The notes under the pieces: model-generated
Told to the model about the DNA's origin: nothing
What the model saw: only the letters and a program-made list of their open reading frames with translations
Databases searched by the model: none
Assembly: GCF_030161375.1 (NCBI RefSeq)
Contig: NZ_BSSQ01000011.1
Location: 291,216 to 355,215, forward strand
DNA length: 64,000 nucleotides
Reading direction: 5' to 3'
Source of the DNA: Paenibacillus glycanilyticus
Lineage (GTDB): Bacteria > Bacillota > Bacilli > Paenibacillales > Paenibacillaceae
Made by a program: the position numbers and the translations under genes
Shown here: one piece after another, positions 18,581-28,800 of the stretch
How the letters are laid out: the number at the start of each line of letters is the position of its first letter
Numbering within the stretch: position 1 is the stretch's first letter

Positions 18581-20314
18581 ATGAAAAAGAGGGGTTTGAT
18601 TCGTGTCAGTCATCTTCTAATTTTTATTATGCTGTCAACGCTGGTCGCTTGCTCGGGAAACAATGCCGTTAATTCTCCCCATGCGCAGAATACCGGCTCT
18701 GATCCTGCAGTCACCAATACGACCGGAGACAGTAATGCTGCTCCACCAACGGATTGCACCCTCAAATTATGGGGCATGATCGGCAATGGCAGCGTGAAGG
18801 AACCGGGCATTCAAGATGATGCGGTTGCCAAAGAAATCGAAAGAGTGGTAGGCTGCAAAATCGAGCTGTATCCGCATGAGAGCGACGAGATATTCGCAAC
18901 GAAACTTGCGGGCGGGGAAATGCCGGATGTATTCGCAGTCAACCGGAAGTTCGCGAAACAATTAATTGATGCCAAAGCGGTCAAACCTTTGGACGAATTG
19001 ATTGAAGAGCATGCGCCGAACATCGCGAAGCTAGACAAAGTTTTACAATATGATAGGGATTTTATGAGCGACGATTCCAAGCAGATTTATTTTACGACGA
19101 GAGCGGCGGAAGACTTCGTCTACAACTTTGACGTGGGCATGATGATCCGTTGGGATTACTACGAGGAAATGGGAAAACCGCCAGTCAACAATGTAGACGA
19201 TTATATTAATGTGCTTGCCGAGATGATGAAAAAACATCCTACGACGGAAGACGGGAAAAAGGTTTACGGATTATCTCCTTATTTTGATTGGGGAATGTGG
19301 AGCTGGACGACGCCAGCCTACATTTACGGCATGTGGAATCATGGCATTCTGGATTACGACATGGCCAACAATCTGCAGCCAAGCAATGTGGTAACCAATG
19401 AGCAGAGCAGCTTCTGGAAGACAGTAGAAATCTATTATAAAGCGAAGCAAAAAGGGATACTGGATCCGGATTCCTTTACCCAGAAATTCGATAATGCGAT
19501 GCAAAAAAACCGCGATTTGCGGGTATTGGGTGGTTTTGCTTCTTTCTGGTTCGGAGATCCGAATACGAAATTCCAGACTGCCGGCGAAGCCAAAGGCTTC
19601 ATGCCAATCCCGCCTGCTGAAGGGACAAAAGCTTTTTGGGCAGGCTACTGGCAGCCGCTTGGCGCCGATTCTCATTACGCGATTTCATCCCATACCAAAT
19701 ATCCAGAGCAAGCGATCAAGCTGCTCGACTATTTGTACAGTCCCGAAGGCAACCGAACGCTTCGTTCGGGTGTAAAAGGCGAGCATTGGGACGAAGTGAA
19801 CGGGGAATACGAGATTAAACCCGAGGTGCTTGAGCAGCGGCAGAAAGATCCGGATTTCAGCTTGAAAACGGGAATCGGCCGTTACGGCTTCCTGACGGGA
19901 CTGCCCAATGAATTCCGCGGCGAGCAATTCGATTTGTTCAGCTTGCCGAAGTATCAAAAGCAATCTCCGCTGCAAAAAGAGTATTATGCGGAATACGGCG
20001 TCAAAGACGGCAAAGAGCTGTTGGACCAGCGGGTTGAGAATAAGGTTGTCAACACTGCCGTTCTGTTGCTGCAACCTCTGCAACCGGACGATACCAAGCG
20101 GATTGACGATAAAATTATCGACTATATTACCAAAGCAGCCGTAAAGGTTGTGTTGGCTAAATCAGATAAGGAATACGAGCAATTAAAGAAACAAACGATC
20201 GAGGAAGTCAAAAAGATGGACTTCGATCAGTCCGATGCTTACTGGACCAAGGTATCTCAAGATATCAAAGACTATATGGACAAGAACGATCTATCGGGAG
20301 TACCTGCTAAGTAA
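18581..20314 (+). CDS. Extracellular sugar-binding lipoprotein, LplA type, set 1
   Basis: 577 residues. Lipoprotein signal peptide with lipobox LVAC and modified C24, followed by a Ser/Asn/Thr-rich linker (25-60) and a type 1 solute-binding fold of the large (about 500-residue) Lpl class seen with LplB/YtcP permeases. It delivers an oligosaccharide to permeases 16749 and 17655. GGAGG lies 9 nt before the ATG. From here to 29612 the coding sequence looks richer in G+C than in the neighbouring operons. Confidence 0.92.
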   Translation: MKKRGLIRVSHLLIFIMLSTLVACSGNNAVNSPHAQNTGSDPAVTNTTGDSNAAPPTDCTLKLWGMIGNGSVKEPGIQDDAVAKEIERVVGCKIELYPHESDEIFATKLAGGEMPDVFAVNRKFAKQLIDAKAVKPLDELIEEHAPNIAKLDKVLQYDRDFMSDDSKQIYFTTRAAEDFVYNFDVGMMIRWDYYEEMGKPPVNNVDDYINVLAEMMKKHPTTEDGKKVYGLSPYFDWGMWSWTTPAYIYGMWNHGILDYDMANNLQPSNVVTNEQSSFWKTVEIYYKAKQKGILDPDSFTQKFDNAMQKNRDLRVLGGFASFWFGDPNTKFQTAGEAKGFMPIPPAEGTKAFWAGYWQPLGADSHYAISSHTKYPEQAIKLLDYLYSPEGNRTLRSGVKGEHWDEVNGEYEIKPEVLEQRQKDPDFSLKTGIGRYGFLTGLPNEFRGEQFDLFSLPKYQKQSPLQKEYYAEYGVKDGKELLDQRVENKVVNTAVLLLQPLQPDDTKRIDDKIIDYITKAAVKVVLAKSDKEYEQLKKQTIEEVKKMDFDQSDAYWTKVSQDIKDYMDKNDLSGVPAK

Positions 20315-20349
20315 GGTCGGAAGCTAAGAACGTAATCGGAGGGATAGAC

Positions 20350-22470
20350 ATGGGCGAAACATTAGATCGAATTGGTATTGGAGTTCGAGGCGCTCCTTCA
20401 GAGCCTTTGTTCATACAATCAGACGAACTTGAAATCTTACTGGACAATAGGGATGGACTCCCTTATTCCTACAGGATGAAGCTGCAAGAAGAAACTTTCT
20501 GGGGAGAGCCGTACGGCTCTCCTATCCAAGCCACCTTATGCAGGCTGCAGCCTCGCCGATATGCAACCATGGAGGTGTCCGTCGCCAGATCGGAAGCGCA
20601 TGAATCAAAGGTTGATTTTTATTTCAACGCTTCTATGGAGGGGAAGCTCGCGGCTACGTTCGCGATTCGTTATTGCCTTCAAGGGGCGACGGTCACGGTG
20701 ACGTTGGAAGACGTTAAGGAACAGCCAGGCTACGAACTCATAGATCTCTCCATCCCCGGACTTGTCAGCATAAGGGAGACAGACGGCCATTCATGGCTCG
20801 CGCACGGCAATGAAGGAGGAAATCTGGTATCGCTGCATGAGGCAAAGTCAGGTACGCTACCTGAAAATAGCTATTTCGGCAAAGTGCTGGCTACGCTGCC
20901 TGTCGTTATGGCCGGAAAAGAGAAAGGCGCTTGTACCCTTGAGGTTCAATCTTTTCTCGATGGCACTCTGCTAAGCGTGGAGGAACAGAAGCAGCAGCGA
21001 ACGGCGCTTCTCGGTACCGTGAAGACCTATAGGGTGAACGGCAGCCTTTCTTACAATATGAATGACGGCGGAGAGCGTATTTCAGGCAATGATCAAACGC
21101 CTAATCTGCTTGCTGACCAGCCATCCGTTTGCCGTCTGGATTTTGTCGGGGATTATGACGGAAACGGCGAAGTCGATTGGCTGGATGGGGCCAAGTCGGT
21201 AAGAGACCGGATGCCCCGCCGCCCGACAGACTTTTACAATGATAAATTATTGTACTTAATCGGATGCGACAATCCGACCTATGATCGGCCGAGGACGACT
21301 TTTGCCGAGTGTGAAGAACTTATCCGCAATATATCCATGCTGACCGATAACGCGCCGCAGATTGCATATTTGGCAGGGTTCCAATATGAGGGGCACGATA
21401 CGGGATATCCGGCCGTTGATAAGGTCAACGAACGTTTGGGCGGTCATGAGGGTTTTCTTCGCTTGCAGCGTAATGCTCTCGAGCGGAATTGCTTGGTTAG
21501 TCTTGACGATAATTATGACGATGCCTACATGACAAGTCCGCAGTGGGATGAAGCGTATATTGCCAGACGTCCGGACGGCCAATTGTGGAGCAGCAGAAAG
21601 TGGAGCCGCGACATGTCCTATATTATCGGGCTTGCCAAATACATGAAAGGACCTGGCCCGGAACGCATCCGGTTTACGTCGGAGTTCTACAACCTCCAGC
21701 AGACGGTATTGGTGGATGTGCTGTCGTGGTTCGGAATTCGCAATGACTGGGACCCCGAGCATCCGGCAAGCGGAGTGAAGAACTTTATGGAAGGCAGAAG
21801 CAAGGTGTTTGATGAATATGCCAAATATGGCATTAATGTCGTGTCCGAGCAGCTGCGCTATCCTTGGGTAGGTAAAATGTCGTTAAGCGTAGACGGCGTA
21901 CACGGCAGCCCATGTCCGTTCGGGGGGAAAGCCATTCCGATGCTTCCGCTTATATACAGACATTCCGTTGTTTATGGAGGCGAAAGCGGTCCTGCGCCTA
22001 AAGATCCTGCTTCCATTCTGTTCTATAACAGCCGTCCGGGGCCTTGGTTCGGAGCGGATTCCTCTTATGGCGATATTACCGATTTCTACTATTTAAACTT
22101 GATTCCATGGATGAAGCTTCATGATCTGGATATCGAGACGTTCTCACGCAATGGAGAGCTTGCTTCTATCGGATTATCAGGAGGAGCGGGTATCTTGATT
22201 GATGAGGAGCTTCATCAGCATGAAGCGATCTATAACGGCGCAACCATTTTGCAGAATTGGAGCTTGACCTGCCCGCTGGACGACAATCGCATCGTCTTTT
22301 ATTCAAGGGAGGAGAAAGAGCTGAATTATCCTCTTCCGCCGGGCGCAAGGGTCGTTGACGTGCAGGCGCTCTATTCGGGCCATAGGGAAACGGCAGCTTA
22401 CGCGATTATCGATAATCGCATTCTTATTCAAGTGCCTGCGCAGCGTCCAATCTTTGTTTATATAGACTAG
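20350..22470 (+). CDS. Cytoplasmic GH101-like glycoside hydrolase
   Basis: 706 residues and no signal peptide. A beta-rich N-terminal domain (about 1-270) precedes a TIM-barrel part with signatures of endo-alpha-N-acetylgalactosaminidases and their DUF5696-type relatives: DYDGNGEVDWLDGAKSVRD (about 262-281), then GFQYEGHDTGYP (about 343-354) and a DDNYDD segment where GH101 enzymes have their nucleophile strand. It is much shorter than secreted GH101 proteins. It is 35 bp after the lipoprotein and so part of the import operon. It probably trims an imported oligosaccharide; the true sugar specificity cannot be read from sequence. Confidence 0.6.
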   Translation: MGETLDRIGIGVRGAPSEPLFIQSDELEILLDNRDGLPYSYRMKLQEETFWGEPYGSPIQATLCRLQPRRYATMEVSVARSEAHESKVDFYFNASMEGKLAATFAIRYCLQGATVTVTLEDVKEQPGYELIDLSIPGLVSIRETDGHSWLAHGNEGGNLVSLHEAKSGTLPENSYFGKVLATLPVVMAGKEKGACTLEVQSFLDGTLLSVEEQKQQRTALLGTVKTYRVNGSLSYNMNDGGERISGNDQTPNLLADQPSVCRLDFVGDYDGNGEVDWLDGAKSVRDRMPRRPTDFYNDKLLYLIGCDNPTYDRPRTTFAECEELIRNISMLTDNAPQIAYLAGFQYEGHDTGYPAVDKVNERLGGHEGFLRLQRNALERNCLVSLDDNYDDAYMTSPQWDEAYIARRPDGQLWSSRKWSRDMSYIIGLAKYMKGPGPERIRFTSEFYNLQQTVLVDVLSWFGIRNDWDPEHPASGVKNFMEGRSKVFDEYAKYGINVVSEQLRYPWVGKMSLSVDGVHGSPCPFGGKAIPMLPLIYRHSVVYGGESGPAPKDPASILFYNSRPGPWFGADSSYGDITDFYYLNLIPWMKLHDLDIETFSRNGELASIGLSGGAGILIDEELHQHEAIYNGATILQNWSLTCPLDDNRIVFYSREEKELNYPLPPGARVVDVQALYSGHRETAAYAIIDNRILIQVPAQRPIFVYID

Positions 22471-22495
22471 TCATTGGATAAGAGAGGGAATAGCC

Positions 22496-23812
22496 ATGAA
22501 GCAGCATAACACGGTTGAAGCAAGCAGAGAACGTACACGTTGGTTCCAGCGGGACCGGTTCGGCATGTTTATCCATTGGGGGCTTTATTCCATCCCTTCA
22601 CGGCATGAATGGGTCCGCAGCCATGAGAAAATGACGGTTGACCAGTACCAAGTCTATTACGATGAATTTAATCCGGTAGATTATAAGCCGAAGGAATGGG
22701 CACGCCTTGCCAGAGAGGCGGGGATGAAATATGCGGTTCTGACGTCCAAGCATCATGACGGGTTCTGCCTGTTCGACAGCAAGCTGACGGAATATAAGTC
22801 TACCAATACGCTTGCCGGGAGAGATCTGGTAGCCGAGTTTGTAGAGGCATTCCGGGCGGAAGGCCTGAAGGTAGGCTTATACTACTCATTGATTGACTGG
22901 CATCATGAAGATTATCCGGCGTATGGCGATCGATATCATCCGATGCGCGACAACGAGGAGTATCGTCGCGATCCTCAAAACTTCCATCGTTATGTGGATT
23001 ATATGCATGGGCAAGTGCGAGAGCTGCTGCAGAATTATGGAAAACTTGATCTAATGTGGTTCGATTTCTCTTATGACGATATGAAAGGCGAGAAATGGCG
23101 GGCGAGTGAACTGATGGAAATGATCCGTTCCATACAGCCTCATATCATCATGGATAACCGCTTGGAAGCTAATGGGGAAGAATTGGGCAGTATCTTTACG
23201 AAGGAACCAACTAGCTATGCAGGTGATTTCGCGTCACCCGAGCAGATTATACCTCCTGAAGGCGTGGTAGATACGGATGGGATTCCGATTCCTTGGGAGG
23301 CGTGTATCACGCTAAACAACAACTGGGGCTACACTTCAGCCGACCATCTGTACAAATCCGCTAGAACCGTAATCCGAAAGCTGGTTGAATGCGTGAGTAA
23401 GAACGGTAACATGCTCCTGAACATAGGACCGGATGCGAGAGGGAATATCCCAAAGGCGACTCTAGATATTCTTACGGAGGTTGGGGAGTGGCTCAACTTA
23501 AACGCCGAGAGTATTTACGGCTGTGGCCAATCGGAATTCCCTAAGCCGGATTGGGGACGGTTTACCCAGAATGGCAATCAACTATATGCCCATATTTATG
23601 AAGAGAGCATCGGGCCTATCCATATGCCTGGCCTTAAGGGGCGGGTAAAAAAAGCACGCATGTTAGCTGATGCGTCAGAAGTGTTCCTGTCCAATCCTTG
23701 GAATACGGCGATGTTCCCAAATGATGCATTCATTAGTCTCGCCCGTCCCGAACACTTCAGCTTTCCTCTGCCTGATGATAGGGTAACCGTGGTGAAGTTT
23801 GAACTGATTTAA
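22496..23812 (+). CDS. GH29 alpha-L-fucosidase, cytoplasmic
   Basis: 438 residues, no signal peptide. The GH29 start is clear: WFQRDRFGMFIHWGLYS near residue 17, then SKHHDGFCLFDS. The nucleophile is expected at D190 in LMWFDFSYDD. The catalytic barrel occupies about 10-345 and a short beta-sandwich closes the protein. It is 25 bp after the GH101-like gene. GH29 enzymes release alpha-fucose with retention; closely related members act on other substrates, so fucose is likely but not certain. Confidence 0.9.
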   Translation: MKQHNTVEASRERTRWFQRDRFGMFIHWGLYSIPSRHEWVRSHEKMTVDQYQVYYDEFNPVDYKPKEWARLAREAGMKYAVLTSKHHDGFCLFDSKLTEYKSTNTLAGRDLVAEFVEAFRAEGLKVGLYYSLIDWHHEDYPAYGDRYHPMRDNEEYRRDPQNFHRYVDYMHGQVRELLQNYGKLDLMWFDFSYDDMKGEKWRASELMEMIRSIQPHIIMDNRLEANGEELGSIFTKEPTSYAGDFASPEQIIPPEGVVDTDGIPIPWEACITLNNNWGYTSADHLYKSARTVIRKLVECVSKNGNMLLNIGPDARGNIPKATLDILTEVGEWLNLNAESIYGCGQSEFPKPDWGRFTQNGNQLYAHIYEESIGPIHMPGLKGRVKKARMLADASEVFLSNPWNTAMFPNDAFISLARPEHFSFPLPDDRVTVVKFELI

Positions 23813-23861
23813 GGTTTGACACACTCCTTGTATGGCAAGACGGGAAGGATAGGATAACTTA

Positions 23862-25844
23862 ATGAATGAAAAATTGGTATTTCCCAAAAGAACCGTTCAT
23901 TTGGATTTTCATACTGGCCCTTGGATTCATGATGTCGCGAGGGACTTTGACCCTGACTCATTCGCTCGTACGTTCCAAGAAGCGAATGTAGACAGCGTGA
24001 CCGTATTTGCGATGTGCCATCACGGACATCTGTATTACAACACCAAGCATCCTTCCCGTCATCCCGGTCTGGCTGGCGGAATGGACTTGCTGGAGCAGCA
24101 GATTGACGCGTTGCACCGGGTCGGTATCCGGGCTCCTATTTATTTAAGCGTTCAGTGTAATGAGTATGCCGCCAACGAGCATCCGGATTGGATCGCGCTT
24201 AAGCCTGATCTGCAGCAGGTGAAATGGGGATCATCCGCCTTTACTCCCGGCTGGCAAATCATGGACATGTCGAGTCCTTATCAGGATTATCTAGCCGAAA
24301 TTCTTGCGGAGGTATTGGATCGCTTTGCTCCCGTTGACGGCATTTTCATGGATATGTGCTGGGATCAACCAAGCTCGTCTAAATATGCAATAGAAGGAAT
24401 GCTTAAGAAAGGGTACGACCCTCGCTTAGAAGAGCATCGATTATGTTATGCAAGGGAAGTATCGCTGCAATACATGGAAAGGTACCGGCAAATGGTTGAA
24501 GAGGCACAATCTAAGCATAAACCGGCTGGCACCTGGTTTAACAGCCGACCTAAAACAAATCTGCACCTTGAAAAGAAGCTGCTGCGGCATGTGGAGATCG
24601 AAGCTCTGCCGACGGGAGGTTGGGGATATGCGTACTTTCCGTATGTAGCCCGTTTCGTCAGACCGCTGGGCTTGCCGACTTTAAGTCATACCGGAAGGTT
24701 TTTTAAAAGCTGGGGAGACAACACTTCTCTTAAACCCGAGATGGCTTTGAAATATGAATGCTGTCAAATTCTGAGCCAGGGAATGACCAACGGCGTAGGC
24801 GATCTCCTCCATCCGCGCGGCGTTCCGGATAAATCCGTTTATGAGCTGATTGGCGGTGTTTACAGTCATATTAAGGCGTGTGAGCCTTACGTGGAAGAAG
24901 GTACATTGGTCAGCCAGATAGCGGTAATCGTAGATCCGGAGCAAGGGGATAATCCGGGACCTTCCGGTCTGGGGGTAACCAGAGCCTTGCAGCAGCTTCG
25001 TCAACAGTTCGATATCGTCCCACCGGAATTCCATATAAACGAATATGAGCTGGTCATTATTCCCGAATCCACCAAGGTGGATTTATCTTTGAAGAGCCGT
25101 CTCCAAACTTATCTAGCAAGCGGAGGCGCGCTCATCGTGACGGGGGCTGCGGCATTGGACGAATCAGGCCAGCCCATTCTGCGTGAAATGGGCATTGAAG
25201 TTCACGGATTAAGTCCTTACAGCCATACGTTTCTTCATGCTTCACCCGAGGTCTCTCATCGACTAGCCGACTACGGATACGTTATGTACGAGAAGGGCTT
25301 CAGGATGACGCCGGTAAGCGGAGCGGAGAGCTTGGTTACCATCGGCGAGCCGTATTTCCAGCGGGAATATAACCGGTTCTCCGGTCACGAGTATACGCCG
25401 GAAGCTCAGCTATCCCCTTATGCCGCGGCAGTTAAGAACGGCAAAGTCATTACTTTCTCTGTGCCGATTCTGGAGGCTTACGGCAAGCATGCCGCTCCTA
25501 ATTATCGGCAATTGCTGGGTAACTGTATTGATCTATTGATCTCTCAGCCTTTAATCAGGGATGAAGGGCCATCCTCGCTGGAGACTACCGTCGTTCATAA
25601 AGACGATACCGTTGTCGTTCATTTGCTTAGTTTCAGTCCGCAAAGAAGAGCTGACAATCTGGATATCGTGGAAGATGCTTTTCCGCTGATCGATATGCCG
25701 ATTTCAGTAAAGGCAAAGAAGAAGCCGCAACGCGTATTTTTGGCGCCTAATGAGCAGGAGCTGGCTTTCGATTACGACGGGGGATATGTTTCAACCCGAG
25801 TAACGGTGCTTGATGGCCATGCTTTATTAGTAATCCAGCAGTAG
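23862..25844 (+). CDS. GHL6-type glycosidase with beta-galactosidase trimerisation-like domain
   Basis: 660 residues, no signal peptide. The N-terminal half (about 10-345) is a TIM-barrel of the hypothetical glycosyl hydrolase 6 class (HLDFHTGPW, CHHGHLYYNTKHP, VDGIFMDMCWDQP). Residues about 365-580 form a trimerisation/glutamine-amidotransferase-like domain with the GGALIVTG segment, and a small C-terminal beta domain follows. The C-terminal 250 residues are closely matched by the truncated gene at 1-759. It is fourth in the set 1 operon, with 49-bp and 51-bp spacers. Family members are called fucosidase-like or galactosidase-like in annotations; no activity is assigned here. Confidence 0.75.
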   Translation: MNEKLVFPKRTVHLDFHTGPWIHDVARDFDPDSFARTFQEANVDSVTVFAMCHHGHLYYNTKHPSRHPGLAGGMDLLEQQIDALHRVGIRAPIYLSVQCNEYAANEHPDWIALKPDLQQVKWGSSAFTPGWQIMDMSSPYQDYLAEILAEVLDRFAPVDGIFMDMCWDQPSSSKYAIEGMLKKGYDPRLEEHRLCYAREVSLQYMERYRQMVEEAQSKHKPAGTWFNSRPKTNLHLEKKLLRHVEIEALPTGGWGYAYFPYVARFVRPLGLPTLSHTGRFFKSWGDNTSLKPEMALKYECCQILSQGMTNGVGDLLHPRGVPDKSVYELIGGVYSHIKACEPYVEEGTLVSQIAVIVDPEQGDNPGPSGLGVTRALQQLRQQFDIVPPEFHINEYELVIIPESTKVDLSLKSRLQTYLASGGALIVTGAAALDESGQPILREMGIEVHGLSPYSHTFLHASPEVSHRLADYGYVMYEKGFRMTPVSGAESLVTIGEPYFQREYNRFSGHEYTPEAQLSPYAAAVKNGKVITFSVPILEAYGKHAAPNYRQLLGNCIDLLISQPLIRDEGPSSLETTVVHKDDTVVVHLLSFSPQRRADNLDIVEDAFPLIDMPISVKAKKKPQRVFLAPNEQELAFDYDGGYVSTRVTVLDGHALLVIQQ

Positions 25845-25895
25845 ATTGGAGTAAAGGAATTCTTATTCCGATTCTATACAAGGGGGTGTACCGCC

Positions 25896-28800
25896 GTGCA
25901 TTCGGGTGAAGAGGTATCTGTTCAAGAGGTGGAGAGCAAAGTCGGTAAATTAAAGTCTAATGGCTACAGCATTGGGTTTCCTAGCAGGGACCCCGATCTG
26001 GATGTATATCCCGGCTTTGTGCAACCACCGCAAGGATACGGCGAAGTGGCTTTTTACTGGTGGGTAGGAGATTCGCTCACCAAAGAAAGATTGGAATGGC
26101 AGCTGGAGCAATTAAAAGACCACCATGTAACCGCGCTTCAAATCAATTATGCGCATACTGACCAAGGAGGCGATTCGTTTGGATTGTCCATCGTCAGCGA
26201 TCCCCCGTTATTTTCTGAAGAATGGTGGGAGCTGTTTGCCTGGTTCGCAGAAAAGGCAGGGACGTACGGTATCGCGGTCAGCTTGAGCGATTATACGCTG
26301 TGTTCGCCAGGTCAAGGATGGTATGCGGATGAAATATTGGCTAAGAAACCCTCGTTGGCCGGCTCGATTCTTAAATATGAGGTATGGGATGCGGAAGCGG
26401 GTCATGCGGAGCAGGTACTTCCTTCGCAAACGTTAAGCGTATCCGCCTTCCGGACAGATACAGAAGGCAAAGATCATGGAGAGTGGCTGGAGCTGTTATC
26501 TCATGTGGAGGGATCTAGCCTCAGATGGCAGCCGCCAGCAGGCTCTTGGAAGGTAATAGCTGTCTATTCGGAGACGGTTTCCCGTTCGATTGATCCCATG
26601 CATCCGGAGAGCGGAGCTATGGTGATTGAACATTTTTTTCAGCGATTCGAAGATCGGCTGTCCTGCGTACCATCGGCGCGATTGGGCTTCTTTTTCTCCG
26701 ATGAACTGGAATTTGGCGTTAAGGGCCAGCTATGGAACGACAGGTTCAGGAGTGAATTCAGGCAGCGCAAAGGCTATGACATCGTTCCCGAGCTTGCCGC
26801 CCTATTTATGGATATCGGGCTGAGGACATCCAAAATCCGGCTTGATTACGGGGATGTCATGGTGGCGGTGTCAGAGGAGCATTATTTCATTCCGGTGTTC
26901 AATTGGCATCAGGAGCGTGGGATGATTTATGGCTGCGATCATGGGGGCAGAGGCAGGGATATAACGGAATTCGGCGATTATTTCCGTACACAGCGGTGGA
27001 ATCAAGGTCCCGGCTGCGATCAGCCGGGCTTTCAAAGCGATCTGATCAAAAACAAAGTGGCGAGCTCGATTTCCCATCTCTATGAGCGGCCGCGGACTTG
27101 GCTGGAAGGCTTCTATGGGACCGGCTGGGGCACGAATACGGCGAGTGTGACCGACGCCGTGTTCCGAAACTTTGTGTCCGGACATAATTTATTGACGCTT
27201 CATGGCCTTTACTATACAACGTATGGCGGATGGTGGGAGTGGGCGCCGCCGTGCAATCATTTCCGAATGCCTTATTGGGAGCATATGAAATCGCTGTTGG
27301 CCTGTACGGAAAGACTCAGCTATCTGCTCAGCCAAGGCGTACATGCATGCGATGTTGCTGTCGTCTATCCGGTTGCAAGCATGGAAGCGGGAATTGACGG
27401 TCACGCTTCGGTTCAGTCTGCGTTTGGTATAGGGGAGTATTTATACAAACGGGGTATCGATTTTGACTTTATGGATTTCGAATCGTTGGACCGCGCGATT
27501 GTAGAGAACCGGGAGTTGCGCGTAGCAGGAGAAGCATACCGTGTTTTGGTGCTGCCTTCCATGCGGGTGCTTCGCTATTCAACGTTGCAAAAAGCGCATG
27601 ACTTTCATAAAGCAGGAGGCATCGTCATTGCGCTTGACCGATTGCCGGAAGCCAGTGACCGGCTAGGTGCTGCAGATCCGGTTCTTGATGAAATCGTTCA
27701 AGCCGTGTTCGGATGGTCGGCTGCAGATGCTGCGGCAGCGGCTGAAGCTCACGTTGGTCGCACGAATCGAAATGCAGCCGGCGGCTTGGCAGTGACGGCC
27801 TATTCGTTCGAGGAAGCGGCTGACCTGATCAGCAGCGCGTTTCCGCGCGACTTCGCGTGTATGGGCGACATTACAGACAGTGATTTCCCTTATGTCATGC
27901 ATCGCCGAATCGGCAATCGTCATGTCTATGCCGTCTATGGCGGACCCGAGCATGAGGAATGCTTCTTCCGCTGCCATGGATCCATAGAGCTTTGGAATCC
28001 ATGGGATGGATCGGCTGAGTCTATTAAAGCTGCGCGGACATCACCGGAGGGGACTTTCCTACGGCTTCCCCCTGGACGCAAGCAAATGCAGCTGGTCGTA
28101 TTTTCGCCGGTACGGGCAGAACGGAACGCTCATGACGATTTGCTGCCGGAACGTCGCGTGATAGAAGCGGAGCAAATGGAATTGAACGGTGAGTGGGAAT
28201 TCGTCTTGCAGCCGACTATGGACAATCGCTTCGGTGATTTCCGTCAACCTCCTGACCATACAATCATTGGTGCCGAGGCAAGACAGTTCCGTTACGCATT
28301 GGAAGAAGAGGGGACCGTACAATGCTGGAGTGATCCCGGGCTGGATGATTCGTCATGGAAGCGGGTGACCTGCGGGTACGGTCCCTATTTCTGGAAGCTT
28401 GGCCCGATACCGGATTCATGCTGCTCCGATAAGTTGGAAGCGGAATTAAGGGCAATGACGAGCGCTCCCGAGCGACAATTCGTTACGGTACAAAGCGGCC
28501 ATTATAATTGGGAGCTGTATGAATTCTCGATGCGGTACGGCATGGAAGGAGATCCGGGCCATCAAGGGTATCACGGTTTGAAGGGAGAAATGTCGGATGA
28601 CTTCCTTGCTGTAGGGAACCGGCGGTTTACCCAGACGGATACGCAATATGAAGCGGAAGAGGAAGGGGAAGGGGAAGCAACTTACTTCTGGTCTACTTTT
28701 GACGCGTACGAAGATACTGCCGTGAAAATGCGCATTGGAGGCAATCGTCCCGTAACCATCTGGCTCAATGGCAATCCGATTAACGGGGATGAAGGTGTCG

